A DNA stretch of 64,000 nt from Breviolum minutum Mf 1.05b.01 (taxonomy: Eukaryota; Sar; Dinophyceae; Suessiales; Symbiodiniaceae): positions 125,723 through 189,722 of the forward strand of contig DF239292.1 in the NCBI GenBank assembly GCA_000507305.1, read 5' to 3'. Shown here piece after piece: positions 25,388-35,865 of the stretch. The notes under the pieces were generated by a model. The model made no database searches. It was not told where the DNA came from and worked only from the letters and a program-made list of their open reading frames with translations. How positions within the stretch are numbered: the first letter of the stretch is position 1; every line of letters starts with the position of its first letter. Position numbers and translations under genes: made by a program.

Positions 25388-25735
25388 ATGTCTTTGACGT
25401 CACCATCAACTTCCGGTGAAGGCCAACCTGATGTTGCAAAGGACCCGACAACGGCATGCTTGCAGATTTTGCATCTGTTGGTTGGCCAGTTTGCCCAGGA
25501 GCCCAGTGGTTCAAAAGATGGTCAACAGAACGGTGGTAAAAAAAGAAAGTTGACGCCAGAAGATGAGGACTGGGCACTGTTCAGTGATTCAATGGCTAAC
25601 TTAACATGAATGTGCTAACTTGCTCACTGGTTGTTGTTTGCTGTTTCTTAGGACTACTGGCCACAGGATGATCCTAATCACTGGAGCTATTGGGAAGATT
25701 CTCAGGCTCGGATGCCAGAAGCTTTTCATGCATGA
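25388..25735 (+). CDS. Small unknown protein, two exons
   Basis: The ATG at 25388 opens a Ser/Pro/Gln-rich N-terminus (MSLTSPSTSGEGQPD), then LQILHLLVGQFAQEP and a basic GKKRKLTPEDED stretch that could be a nuclear signal. A GC donor at FSDSM|GCTAAC and an AG|G acceptor at 25651 join in phase to an aromatic exon (DYWPQDDPNHWSYWED) ending at 25735. Further coding-like pieces follow at 25760-25830 (VTLEILARFGEASLNNYP) and about 25895-26080, so the gene may be longer. I do not recognise the family. It follows the transposase gene by about 350 bp in the same direction. Confidence 0.5.
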
Positions 25736-27120
25736 CCTCAGCTTCACAGAAAAACTCAAATGTCCAGGTGACCCTTGAGATTCTGGCAAGGTTCGGGGAG
25801 GCAAGTTTGAACAATTATCCGTTAAGTACTTTGTTGTATTCATCCTGACTTCTCTTCACCAAATCATGAGGGCATGGAACTTTAATTTGTTTACTTGGAA
25901 GGTGCCAAAGAAATACCGGAATCTCTATTGCCCCGACGTCACAGAAAGTGGCCAGGGAGTTCTTTGCTCAGCCCCAAAAAAAAACAAATCTCGGATGCCA
26001 AACGTAATTGCTTCTCCCAAGGAAACAGATGTGACCGCCGAGACCCAGGACAAGTCTTTAAATTGCTTGTTAAAGTTTGATTTGTCTCAAAAAAAACATG
26101 AATTGATAGTGCCCTTTTCTGAGGATGTTGCAAGCTGCACACACTGCTTAGAGCCACCTGTGGAACCGCAGTGAGAGCTGACGTACTCGGCATCAATGGC
26201 GATCGTGTAAAAATATAGTGTGCAGTGTTGATTGCGCTGCTGCATTGGGAATGATTGAAAAAACACAGATTCCAACAACAGCAACACAGCATTGCCAATC
26301 TGACACGCTATCACCTGCAGCCGAATTTTCACTATAAATCAAGCTGTGGCCTCTGAAACGAGAGAGCCAGACATTCGGCAGGATGGGAAAGCAGCAGCCA
26401 CGTCTCAGCATGCGGGATGCAGTGCGTTACGTTGTCAGTCACCAGCCAAGGCTGGGTTGTGGTTGTGGTTGTTGTGGTTGTTGTGGAAAAGGACATTTAT
26501 TCTAAACCAGCTTCTTTCCACTTCTTCATGACAATGAAAGAACTTCACTTATTTTCTTGTCTTAAAGAGTTCCTTACTTAAAGAAGGAGGGGGGAGCTGC
26601 GAAAAGCCACTTGCAGCCGCAACACAAAAAACTCGAGAAGTGTCAAAAAAACAAAAAAAACTGGTCGAGAAAACCAAAAAAATCAAAAATCACAAAACAA
26701 CAGAAACAACATAAAATTCTAGACTCTTCAGGAAGTTGGGGTGCTTGACCAAAACTCCCTGAGAATTGATTTTTTTGGGTACGTTGTTTGGTTTTCTCGA
26801 GGTTTTTTTGTTTTTTAGTGTTTGACCGGTTTTTAGGTGGTTTTCAAGGTTGTGTTTGGTTTTCAAAGCTGTTCTTGAACTATTCTGGGTGTTTATGATC
26901 TTCTGTCCCATCAAAGGGCTTTAAATTAGCTTTGAAAACTGCATGAGATTAACTTTCAAAACTGCACTCTGGTGGCCTTCCATACTGTATACTAAATAGT
27001 AACTTATTAGTGAGTAGTAGATGTTTTTCCCTGTGACCTTAAAGCCTTGCAGGTCTCCTGCTAAGAAGAAGACAAACGCTGTGAAAAAGCCAAAGACTCA
27101 GTTTCTTCACTCTTTGCTGC
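25736..27120. other. Gap between small gene and methyltransferase gene
   Basis: The first 450 bp hold possible continuation exons of the preceding gene. Around 26340-26500 a Cys/Gly-rich frame (GCGCGCCGCCGKGH) runs through a GTGGTT simple repeat. From 26630 to 26830 the DNA is A/T-rich and contains the word CGAGAAAACCAAA in both orientations, a potential hairpin of about 13 bp. Nothing else is supported. Confidence 0.4.
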
Positions 27121-29118
27121 ATGTCAGCTAAGATTGAAACAAAGTTTTGTGAGGCACCGGGTGAAGAAGTATCCAAAGACATCTTTGCCCATGCCATCAA
27201 TGGACCACCCAGTGCGCCATCAAAGCGTGATGTCAACGTTTGGTTGGCCAAGTCACTTCATGAGTGCCGTTGCAAAGCACTATGGTAGTTCCTGGCTCGT
27301 CGAGAAGCTCAATGCATGGGCATGGTCCATGACTACTGCATTTTCAGGCATTGGTTGCCCCGAATCGGCTCCCTGCTTGTAACATAATTGGGTTTGTTCC
27401 CATCATTTAAATGTTTTTTTGGTTTTTGATTTCTGAGCTTTTGTGCTGTTATGTTTGAACATGTACATCTGGCCAGTTGGAAACTCTCTGGATCTGACCC
27501 AAGCCAGTTCATCTAAGGCATGCTATAGTCTGGAGTCTGCAGCCGAAGTGTTCATCAAGGAACAAACAGGAAAGCTTCCAAGGCGAAAGAATGTTGAGTT
27601 CAAGGGATCCTGTGAGATCAACGAAGATTGCCAAGCAGTACTGAAGAAAACTTACAGCTGCTGCAACTTTGCGAATCTTTTGGAGCTTGACTTGACAGAA
27701 GCAAACTACTGTACAACTCATGGACGTTATTGCAAGATCAGCTTCAAACAGAAGAAATCTCGCACCTGGGCTTATTAAAAAGGTGTGCTCCGAATGCAGA
27801 GCACCAACGAACACACCTTTCCATTGTTTGTAAGTTTGCTGCTTTTTCCCAGTTGCCCAGCCGAGTGAGCCTCCCAAGGCATCATGGTCAATGTAGCTGG
27901 TCTTAGCCTCAGCGATCACACAATTTCAATGTGAGCTTAAAGTTGAACAGTTTGGGTTGGTGTGCATGGTGCTCAGGCCCTGTGTGCATTCCCTTCTCAA
28001 TGACGGGCAGGCGACGAGGAACTAGTGACCCTCAGTACGCAAGCCATGAAGCTTACTTCAAGCAGTATTCTATGAGTCACAACATGCTCATACTCGAAAA
28101 CGTACCCGAATACCAAAAAACACTTCTGGAGGCCAGCTTGCACCCCAAGGGGGGGTGGGGCATTGAGAGTGCACAGATCGACCCAAGAATGTTCGGCATG
28201 TCCGTGGGACGTGCAAGATCCTACTTCATATGCTACCGGAAGTCAGCGTTGGTTTGGGACCCTGCAATTGATCTGGAGGAATTCTTGACATGCCTCATGG
28301 CCCGTCCAGCTATGACAGCCCAAAGTTATTTCTGGCAAGATCTTCCCAAGACTAAGCTGAGCGCTGCTGAGGACACTGTTTTGCTGTTGCTTATAGTTAC
28401 ACATTAAATTGACAATAGGAGGTGGCTTGATGTCGCTAGTGTTGGTCTCTTACCCTTATTGTCCTGGACACCTTTTGGACAACCATGCATTTCTCTTGTC
28501 AAACCAGCCAGGAGAAGAACTTGCAGAGCTATCGTGCAGCAACCAAGGAATATGCATTGTGTGATTTATCGCAATACCCCAAGAATGGTCGTGCTCGTGG
28601 ACAGCTTCAAGACGGATCTTTGCCAACAATCACAACAAATTGCTCGAAGTTCTTCTCTGAGGATCTGACACTGGGATGATGAGATGGTGCCCAACTCTCA
28701 AATGTACAACTCGCCACCTGCCACATGTTCATTCTAATCGTTACTCTTGACTTTATTTGATGTAAAAAATGGCAAGGCATTTGGATATCCCCACAGTCAG
28801 GCATTTAAGACAAAGCTTGACACCAAAACTTAATATGCACAAGTCAAGGCCATGGTTTGTTCAATCCCATGTTTGACACTTTTGAATCTTGCGCCGTGCC
28901 AGGAGTCTTTGCGCTATATGGCTCCAACCGAGCTCCTTGCGGCCCAGACCATTCCCACAACCAACTTGCAAGCGCGCAAATGCATGGCCCCTAAGGTACA
29001 GGTTGATGATACCAGCCCCAAGGCACTGTTTCGGATGGCAGGAAACAGCATGAGTGTTCCTTGCGTTGGAGCAATGATATTTTGTGCAGCATTGGCGCTT
29101 CGCCCAAAGAATGTTTGA
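27121..29118 (+). CDS. C5-cytosine DNA methyltransferase, multi-exon
   Basis: The enzyme class transfers a methyl group from S-adenosylmethionine to C5 of cytosine in DNA. Motif I (TTAFSGIGCPE) is at 27332-27364. The motif II-like exon (GSCEINEDCQAVL) is at about 27600-27640. The exon starting at 27977 carries motif IV GPVCIPFSMTGRRRG, with the catalytic Cys codon at 27985-27987, then motif VI LENV at 28093-28104 and a motif VIII-like FGMSVGRARSYFIC. Exon ~28500-28678 carries DLSQYP and GSLPTITTN, and the last exon (28903-29118) carries motif X with GNSM at 29041-29052. Motif order and spacing fit a complete catalytic domain; I see no chromatin-reading domain. Acceptors at 27976 and 28902 are AG|G. 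The N-terminal frame from the ATG at 27121 hits a stop at 27286 while motif I is in another frame, so there is a frameshift or an unseen splice. Exact donors for three introns are unresolved. Confidence 0.82.
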
Positions 29119-29188
29119 TTTGAAGATTTGAATGCAATTTGCAGTGTGCCGTGTAAGATGGCACTTTCCCTGCATAAATTAGCTTTTA

Positions 29189-29290
29189 GCTTTGCACACT
29201 TGGCAGTTCTAGCTTTGAACCAAATTCAATTGACTCTTTAATGCCAAATTGATCCAAATGTCTTCAAACTTACGCTCGCTGCTGCTGCAA
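29189..29290. repeat. Dispersed repeat within the element, copy A
   Basis: CACTTGGCAGTTCTAGC and TTTGAACCAAATTCA are followed by GCCAAATTG and GTCTTCAAACTTACGC, all recurring in the same order at 36152-36270. Confidence 0.75.
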
Positions 29291-29754
29291 AAAAAACAAA
29301 ATCCCTTCGCGCTAATGGGTTGCTGGACAGTCTGTGAGTCAACACTACAGCACAGTGACACATGATTCTTAGAGTCTTTGGACATGCAACGCAGCCTATG
29401 GTGGAACCTAGGCCTGAAATGATTTTGGGCTCAAGATTTCTCGGATGTTCCTTGGCTTTGCAAACTTGGTACTGTTTTGTAAGTAGTTGCTGTACTTGTC
29501 TTTCGATTCATCAAACGCTGAGCTATAGTTACAGTTGTAATCATGTCATAACGATGCAAAATAGTTCGAGTCAACTCAGAACGTGTGAGGTTGCACTCAA
29601 CTTGCGAAAGCTATGTCTGGTCAACCCAATGCGTGCCTGGGCAGCACAGCTTTCATCCCTGGCATGGCTTTGAGATGGGTTTTTGGTGCAGTCCGGAAAA
29701 CATATTATTTATTATCATTAATTATTATGCAAAATTTGAGTTTCTTATGCGTCA

Positions 29755-29820
29755 TCGTCATCAGCATCATCATCAGCAGCACAGCAGCATCATCAGCATC
29801 ATCATCATCATCATCAGCCA
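29755..29820. repeat. (ATC)n-type microsatellite
   Basis: ATC trinucleotides interrupted by AGC and GTC. The surrounding open frames are artefacts. Confidence 0.85.
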
Positions 29821-30027
29821 AGGACACCTGAGAACATTGTGATACTACAGAAAACAGGACTGATGTGCTTGGTGCACACTTGATCTTACCAACTTCCATG
29901 ACGATTGAACACCGTGCTTCACTTGAAACCTCCAGTCGTCATGTGATGCATTTTTGTCAACCAGTATGCTTTGAATCAAATTTTGCGCCTGAATTCCTCA
30001 AACTGTCTCAAGAAAGCTGTTGCCATA

Positions 30028-30928
30028 ATGGTGAAGCGCTCCTCGGGGGCTGATGCTGAGCGAGCTGCCAAGCATGGCAGGCAAATGCCATGGGCGAAGC
30101 GTATCATGGATGCTGTCCAGCAGCTTGGTAAATAAAAATTGAATGTTTCAAGCTGTGTCTCGAAGAAAAACATTTGAACTCTCACAGCACTTGATCCAAG
30201 ACCTTGATTTTTAATTTCAATGAATTGTCTTTCAGCAACTTCAAGGCAGTTCGACATCAACCAAGATCAACATCCAGTAAGATACCTGGTGGACCACCTC
30301 AAGGCTGGCCTTTACCAGCCAATTTTTGAATGGCTATGTGCTGAAGTTGTTGCAGTAGAGGACCCAAAAGCTCTAACGATTCCAGACCCTTTGCTGCTTT
30401 CGTTTGAAATTCAAGGAAGTATGACATAAATTTCTCACTGACTGTCTTTTCACTTCACGACAATTAAAGACACCGAGATTCTGATTTCATTGAGCTAACA
30501 GCTGGATTTCATTACTCTCAGTCAGGTATTTTGATAGTTTTGCGTGATCTAAGCATGCCCACGGATCTCCTGTGATTCTCCATCCGCTTTGTTTCGCATA
30601 TGAAGTGCCAGCCGATGGTGTTCCTCACCTAGCATCTTGGATGAGCGTGGCGTCTGACATTTTTTTTGGTGGCTTCGAAGGTCATCGAGAAGCTATTGAA
30701 GTGAAGGTTTTGCCTCCCCAACCAGGCCAATTCCCGCAGGTTACACCGATCAAAGGCTGTGGCAGAACTTCGATTCTGCTATTCGCATTGGTCTGGACCT
30801 ATATTGAATGGAAGGATGATTTGAACAATGCAGAACTAGAAGACTTCAAACGGCTGCTTGTCAAATTGATGGGTGTGTGGTCCAATTTCTGCCATCATCG
30901 TTTTCCACCTGGACCTGAAGATCTTTAG
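30028..30928 (+). CDS. Unknown multi-exon cargo gene
   Basis: Exon 1 (30028-30127) begins MVKRSSGADAERAAKHGRQ and ends at a GT donor. Exon 2 (30236 to about 30420) joins in phase and carries FDINQDQHPVRYLVDHLKAG and PIFEWLCAEVVAVEDPK. Exon 3 (about 30560-30928) is the longest, with HPLCFAYEVPADGVPHLASW, IKGCGRTSILLFALVWTYIEW and a Leu-rich tail. A possible further exon near 30963 reads LENLVEKNLHPEEA. The ATG at 30028 was chosen because it starts the only frame that splices in phase. I do not recognise the family. The gene follows the methyltransferase in the same direction. Confidence 0.55.
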
Positions 30929-31190
30929 CTACTAGTAGGTTGATATTTTGATAATATGCAGCTGGAAAACCTGGTAGAGAAGAATCTGCACCCTGAAGAA
31001 GCACATTTTTTCAAAACAATCTGGGGGTGATCCAAACCTGGCAGATTGAAGAACAATGATCACAATTCATGTAGTTGTGGATAATCTGGGGTTCACAAAC
31101 AATCTGCGTGGTGGACAATATGCCCGTCGTAGTGGAGCTGGAAGACAATCTGGGTCGTCCTTTAGGGTTTGAATTACAAACAATCCAGGG

Positions 31191-31220
31191 GGTGATGGTT
31201 TCAGTGAAACCGTCGTCCCC
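31191..31220 (+). repeat. Short hairpin sequence, copy 1
   Basis: GGTTTCAGTGAAACC is a perfect 6-bp stem with a 3-nt loop, extended by GGTGAT on one side and GTCGTCCCC on the other that can pair in part. A close copy lies at 31393. It is not inside a coding exon. Confidence 0.6.
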
Positions 31221-31392
31221 TGGCCACCTCTGGCCACTGGTCATTTGTAAGTAATTTAACATTATGGTACTGCCCCATTGATATTTTGTGATCATCTTTT
31301 AGCAAGTCGCTTCAAAACTGGCATAAAATGTCATATCCCTTGATCCTATGCTAGCCATTAAGGATAGTAGTGACTGTTAGAACCAGGCCAAA

Positions 31393-31423
31393 GGGTGATG
31401 GTTTGACTGAAACCGTCGTCCCC
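31393..31423 (+). repeat. Short hairpin sequence, copy 2
   Basis: GGGTGATGGTTTGACTG followed by AAACCGTCGTCCCC matches copy 1 except in the loop region, where TCAGTG is replaced by GACTG; the stem remains pairable. Confidence 0.6.
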
Positions 31424-31484
31424 GGAGAACGCTCAGTTTGGAGGCCAAATCCGTGACCCAGAATGTCTTTTAGTCTTCAATGAT

Positions 31485-31565
31485 TCTCATCCATATGGTC
31501 ATTGAAATTGTCATCCATATGATCGCCCAGATTGTCATCCATATTATCACCCAGATTGTCGTCAG
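31485..31565. repeat. ATTGTCATCCATATGATC minisatellite
   Basis: Three to four copies of a unit of 21-24 bp. The minus strand reads as Asp/Met/Asn repeats (DDNLGDHM). No gene support. Confidence 0.8.
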
Positions 31566-31830
31566 AATGTTTCCAACTATCCACTGAGTCTGACCTTTTT
31601 AACCCAGCTGGTGTTTGAGTTTCCACGCTTGGGCTGACCTTCAATCCAAGGTGGGTGAAGACCGTCCTGACTATGAGTTGCGTGGTCATGAAGCATCACC
31701 ACGAGAGCCATCAAGAATGGCGACGACTTCAGGTCCATGAACAACAATCCGAAAGACAGAAAAAAGACCCAATGCAAAAATGCATGATTTTCTCGAGAAG
31801 GGCAAATCAGAAGGTTTTGGAGGAGCGGGG

Positions 31831-31910
31831 TAAACTTTGTCAACTACTGTTGAAGGTATATTCATAATGAAAAAAATCTTCACTTATGCCTCTTAATAAT
31901 AAAAGGATGA
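31831..31910. repeat. Dispersed repeat within the element, copy A2
   Basis: TAAACTTTGTCAACTACTG, TTGAAGGTA, TCACTTA(T/C)GCCTCTTAATAA and GGATGA recur in the same order at 36044-36120. Confidence 0.75.
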
Positions 31911-32025
31911 ACTTATTAAACTAAACTCTGCGATGTCGTTCGTATATCGGAAGTTTCTCAACCTAAACTTCCTTTGATACGTCTCAGTTAGCCAATCATG
32001 AAGCCTTGCTAGGACCCTCACAAGT

Positions 32026-32164
32026 ATGCTGGCAGTGAAGGCTATAAGCAAGCATTCCTGGATGGCATCCAAGAGTACAACACCTATGGCTTGGCAACAA
32101 GCAATGCAAAGTTTCGAATAGATGATCAACAAGCCTTGGACCTCTATGGGTTTAAGGTGCCTTG
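32026..32164 (+). CDS. Orphan terminal exon of an unknown gene
   Basis: The frame reads YAGSEGYKQAFLDGIQEY, NTYGLATSNAKFRIDD and ALDLYGFKVP and ends in a stop at about 32162-32164. The composition is strongly protein-like. The upstream in-frame stop means it must be spliced, probably at CTAG|GACCCTC. It may be the last exon of the gene that starts at 30028. The dead methyltransferase fragment begins right after its stop. Confidence 0.45.
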
Positions 32165-32167
32165 AAG

Positions 32168-32341
32168 CAGTACTCAAGCCATGAAGCTTACTTCAGGCAG
32201 TACTCTACAAGTCATGCTCGTACTGGAGAATGTAACGGAATATTTAAAAAAGAACTTGTGGAAGCTAACTTGCACCCCAAGGGTAGGTTGGGGCATTGAG
32301 AGTGCACAGATCGACCCAAGACACTTTGGGATGGTGCCTGT
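32168..32341 (+). pseudogene. Dead fragment of the C5-DNA methyltransferase
   Basis: The DNA follows 28033-28210 closely: CAAGCCATGAAGCTTACTTC, then TGCACCCCAAGGG, then GGGGCATTGAGAGTGCAC and AGATCGACCCAAGA are shared. It covers motif VI to the start of motif VIII. Small indels break the reading frame within 40 codons, so no protein can be made. The fragment is about 4 kb downstream of the intact locus in the same orientation and points to a partial duplication inside the element. Confidence 0.85.
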
Positions 32342-32579
32342 GTGAGGTGGGGCTGAGCAATGATGCCTGGGTGCTAATGGAACGGCACCTCCATCACTAT
32401 GCTTTTGTGAACTCAGGCATGTGATTGGAAAATCTAGCCTAAGCCTAATAACTGCCATGTTGTGACAGGGCTTCATAGCATCCTCCAAGTATTCGCAAGT
32501 TTCCAGTAGAATTTGTTGATTTTAGCTGTGACTGTTGATTGTACTGCAGTGATCCACTCTGTCCCTGACAGCATTCAAC

Positions 32580-33440
32580 ATGCAAATGCTGGTGGACAAG
32601 CGCTGGCTTCTCGGCGGATTCAAGACTCAGCCTGGTATCAGTGCACTATGGCACAGCATCATGACTATGACAAAGACAAAGCAAGAAATGCTCCTTTCTC
32701 GGATCTTCCATCTCCACGAGATTGCCCGCAAGCGTGGTGGGAAAGGGACCGTGCCAAGACTTTCAGCAGAGGCTTGGCAGCAGGAAATCGATCGGTGTTG
32801 CCTTTATGGCCACATCCTTGAGCAAATGACGCAGTTCCCGGACCAGTTCTGCCAAGACACCATGGACAAGGTGATGCTTGGTATGATTGAAGGGTGCCCT
32901 GGCATATCGTTTGGATACCATGTTTTTCTCACTGACTGGTATTTTAATTGATTTATTTAATATAAAAATAACTGGTCACAGGCACAGCACATCACCATTA
33001 TTCCAGCCAGCTGTCGCCCACAACTCAGGGACTTCAACGATGAAGCCAATGATGCTTTGGGAGTAAAAGATCCACATTTTGACCACCAAGATATGCACGT
33101 GTGGGTTGATCACTGCAAAAAAATGGAGGTTGATGTTGCCAGGGACGCATTGAGCCAGGCCGAAACTAAATTGGCGTCTTTGGACAAAGACGCCAAGGCC
33201 AAAGCTTGGGAACATGATACCCTTCAGCTGGCAAGGGACGTAGCCCTCATAGCTGAACTGTTCACAGCAGTGGAAAAGTCAGACAAAGCTGATCGTCTCA
33301 AACGAATCACCCATATCAGGAGTGAGAACCTGATAGGTGCGTCGGTTGTCAGCGCCTTTATGGAGTCCCATGCATCCCACAAAACTGGAAGCGAAGGTGA
33401 TCTTTTGGCCAGTGTGGAGGAGGCCGTGGCTTCCAAATAA
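32580..33440 (+). CDS. Unknown cargo protein, helical, two or more exons
   Basis: The first exon (about 32580-32920) carries MQMLVDKRWLLGGFKTQPG, LSRIFHLHEIARKRGGKG and GCPGISFGYH. The second (32982-33440) follows an AG|G acceptor and carries DFNDEANDALGVKDPHFDHQ, then DHCKKMEVDVARDALSQ and a long Ala/Lys/Asp-rich helix, ending at a stop. The helical second part suggests a coiled coil. I do not recognise the family. A further upstream exon near 32540 is possible because the frame is open before the first Met. Confidence 0.55.
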
Positions 33441-33669
33441 GCCGATATCATTCAGTGTTTTCCTCCAAATAATTTTGCACCAAGTATCAAACAACAAGAT
33501 GTTACGTGATTGCTTTGCTGTCGTCAGGTAATTACAAAGCAGCAATGTTTGAATTGGCTTTAAATACTGTCTGAGTCTATGTTTTGGAATTATTATTATT
33601 ATGTGATTTTGTGGGGCTACTTGCAAGTTCCATCCTTGTTGCACCCCTCCGCAGTTTGTTGGAGCACAT

Positions 33670-35600
33670 ATGGCGAAGTCGGGGCCACCTACTCCCTTGG
33701 TGGTGTGGGCTGATTTGACGAAATTCGGAAGGATGGGAAACAAGGATCTGAACTTCGTGGCTGCAGTTATCAAGAAGGCTATCTCAAAGCAGCCTTCAAA
33801 ATCAGTGGCCTTGGTGGTGTGCCCTCATTTGATTTCGGAACGTGTGGGGGGGGAACAACGTGGCGAGGTGCGGAGACTTGACTTAGACTTAGACTTAACT
33901 TTCTGGCAAATACAAAGTTTTGGTCTTCTTTGCACAATGAAATTGATCCTCCTCCTGCTGCTTTCTTGATCCATATCTCTCTCTAGCTACTAGATAATAA
34001 GTTTTCACTGCAACCTTTCATGGTTTTGATGTGCATGCTTTGACCCAAGGAGGATCGAAGACAAGTTCGACTCTCGTGGTATGCAAAGTCAGCTCATTTC
34101 GTTTCGAATGGATGTCCCTCCCAGTGCCAAAAAGGTGGCAATTCAAGTCATTGGCTGGATTGTATGGAATGAAGGCAGTTGGGATGACAACTTGTTTGCT
34201 GACTGCAGCCTTTATGTTGACAGGCTGGACTTCGCAACTTCTATCAGTTTCAAGCTCTTTATGCTTGATTTCACATTCAACTGATCAGTTTACTTTTCTT
34301 TTGTCAGCTGAAGTATTAAAGATTGAATTTTTCAAAATGTTGCATTTCCAATTATTCCTGTTTTTGACAAAAATAGGAAACAAGAAAACAGTGGGAAAAC
34401 AAACACAGCTACTCCCAGAGAAAAAACTGCCCTGCAGGTCCAACAGACAGCCCATCGGATGGATGCCTGAGAGCTCCTACATCGTTCCACACGCTGCGAA
34501 GGATGCACTTCCTCACGCAAGTGAGGGCAGTAGGTCCCTTTCTGATGTGCAAGAGTCGGCACAAATCCTGTCAGGAAAAGACTTTCCGACAGTCCTGTTG
34601 GAAGCGCTGCTGAGCAAAATCAAACCTCAAGAGGCGATGGTGGTGAACACAACTCCATATGATGGGTGGCTGGAGACGGTATGTTTGAAGTGGGATGAGC
34701 AGCATGACTACAAGATCGCATATCAGTCTACATCATTGAGCCCCACCGTGATTGATTTCACAGAGAAGAAGATCGCGCTGCAATTGCTCGAGGCTCATCA
34801 AAATGGGACTAAACTTTTTGCTCTACTGGGTAGAAACAGTTTTGCCCCAGCCATTTTCAAGGGTGGTCCAAGACTTTCATCTGACTGACTCAGACTCACT
34901 GATTACAACCTAATGATATCAATGATGGCAGTCTGTCAGTCATGCATCAACCATGCAGGGATGGAAGAAAAACCAACATCCAATGGGAGATGTTCGGGTC
35001 TACAACCCCACACCACCGGAGACCACCAGCAGCATCGACCTACGAGACTATCAGTTCAAAATGGTTGAATTGAAAGTCAATGGTCGTGAATCTGGGTTGC
35101 GAAAGTACGAGTTCAGTATCCCACCCAAAACAAGAGCCCTCTACCACTCCGACATCCTCTACGGAGCGCAATGGCGCCAGCTGATCCGAGACTTTGACGA
35201 GAGGCTTTTGGGCAACTAAATTAACCCATTATGGTGTATGTCTTGATTATAGTGACAGTGATGATTATGTCTTGTTATGGGCACTTTTTCATGAGCATTC
35301 CATCATCACTCACCCTGTTGGGCCCTTCATCTCAGGTTCGAACCTGGCGCTGTCGAGGCCACAGTGAAGAAGCCTGAAGAGAAGGTGCCACAGATCTGTG
35401 TTCTCCACTGGGAAAATGAACCAACAACAGTTGATGCCCTTCTCGACGCGTACAACGTCGAGGCCAAGGTGCCAGGTCGTATGCCTGGCACCACCCTTTT
35501 CTTAGTCTGTGGGAAAGGTCGCAACAACAAATGTGAACAAATGGTCGACGGCCAGATGTTCAAGCTGTTCGTTGTTTCCTGGATCAATGTTCTGAACTAG
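33670..35600 (+). CDS. Unknown multi-exon cargo protein
   Basis: Five exons can be followed: 33670-33872 (MAKSGPPTPLVVWADLTKFG), 34050-~34260 (MDVPPSAKKVAIQVIGWIVW), ~34372-~34870 (QPIGWMPESSYIVPHAAK, EAMVVNTTPYDGWLETV), 34959-~35210 (DVRVYNPTPPETTSSIDLRD, AQWRQLIRDF) and 35336-35600 (ICVLHWENEPTTVDALLDAY, TTLFLVCGKGRNN). The first intron fits a GA donor (GCG|GAGACT) with an AG|G acceptor at 34049. The upstream frame is open before the first Met, so an earlier exon cannot be ruled out. The NTTPYDGW motif looks faintly like the DPPY-type motif of adenine methyltransferases, but no SAM-binding motif was seen, so I assign no function. The stop lies at the edge of a repeat block. Confidence 0.6.
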
Positions 35601-35760
35601 ATTCGGTTGAACCCATCAAATTTCAAAGTATGCCATTGCCATCCAATTTCAAATCGTTGTAAAGGCATTTCTTGTTTCCTGGATCAATGTTCTGAACTAG
35701 AGCCATCTGATTTCAAATCATTGTTCAATTCGTTGTTTCCTGGATCAAAACTAGATTTGA
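35573..35760. repeat. Three copies of a stop-containing segment
   Basis: TTGTTTCCTGGATCAA, followed by TGTTCTGAACTAGA in two of three copies, occurs at 35572, 35671 and 35734. The first copy is the coding end of the preceding gene (VVSWINVLN, stop). CCATTGCCATC(C/T)AATTTCAAA also recurs nearby. The 3' end of the gene was duplicated in place. Confidence 0.8.
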
Positions 35761-35865
35761 TTGAGCCCATTTAATTTCAAAATATGCCATTGCCATCTAA
35801 TTTCAAAGCAATTCATTACCATCGGGGACTGATTTAGAGAGAAGCCTATTTCTTTCCAGATTCCC

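Noticed and set aside
34620-34690. Adenine methyltransferase based on the NTTPYDGW motif
   Set aside because: The motif is not the true DPPY/NPPY form and no SAM-binding FxGxG motif was seen in the neighbouring exons.
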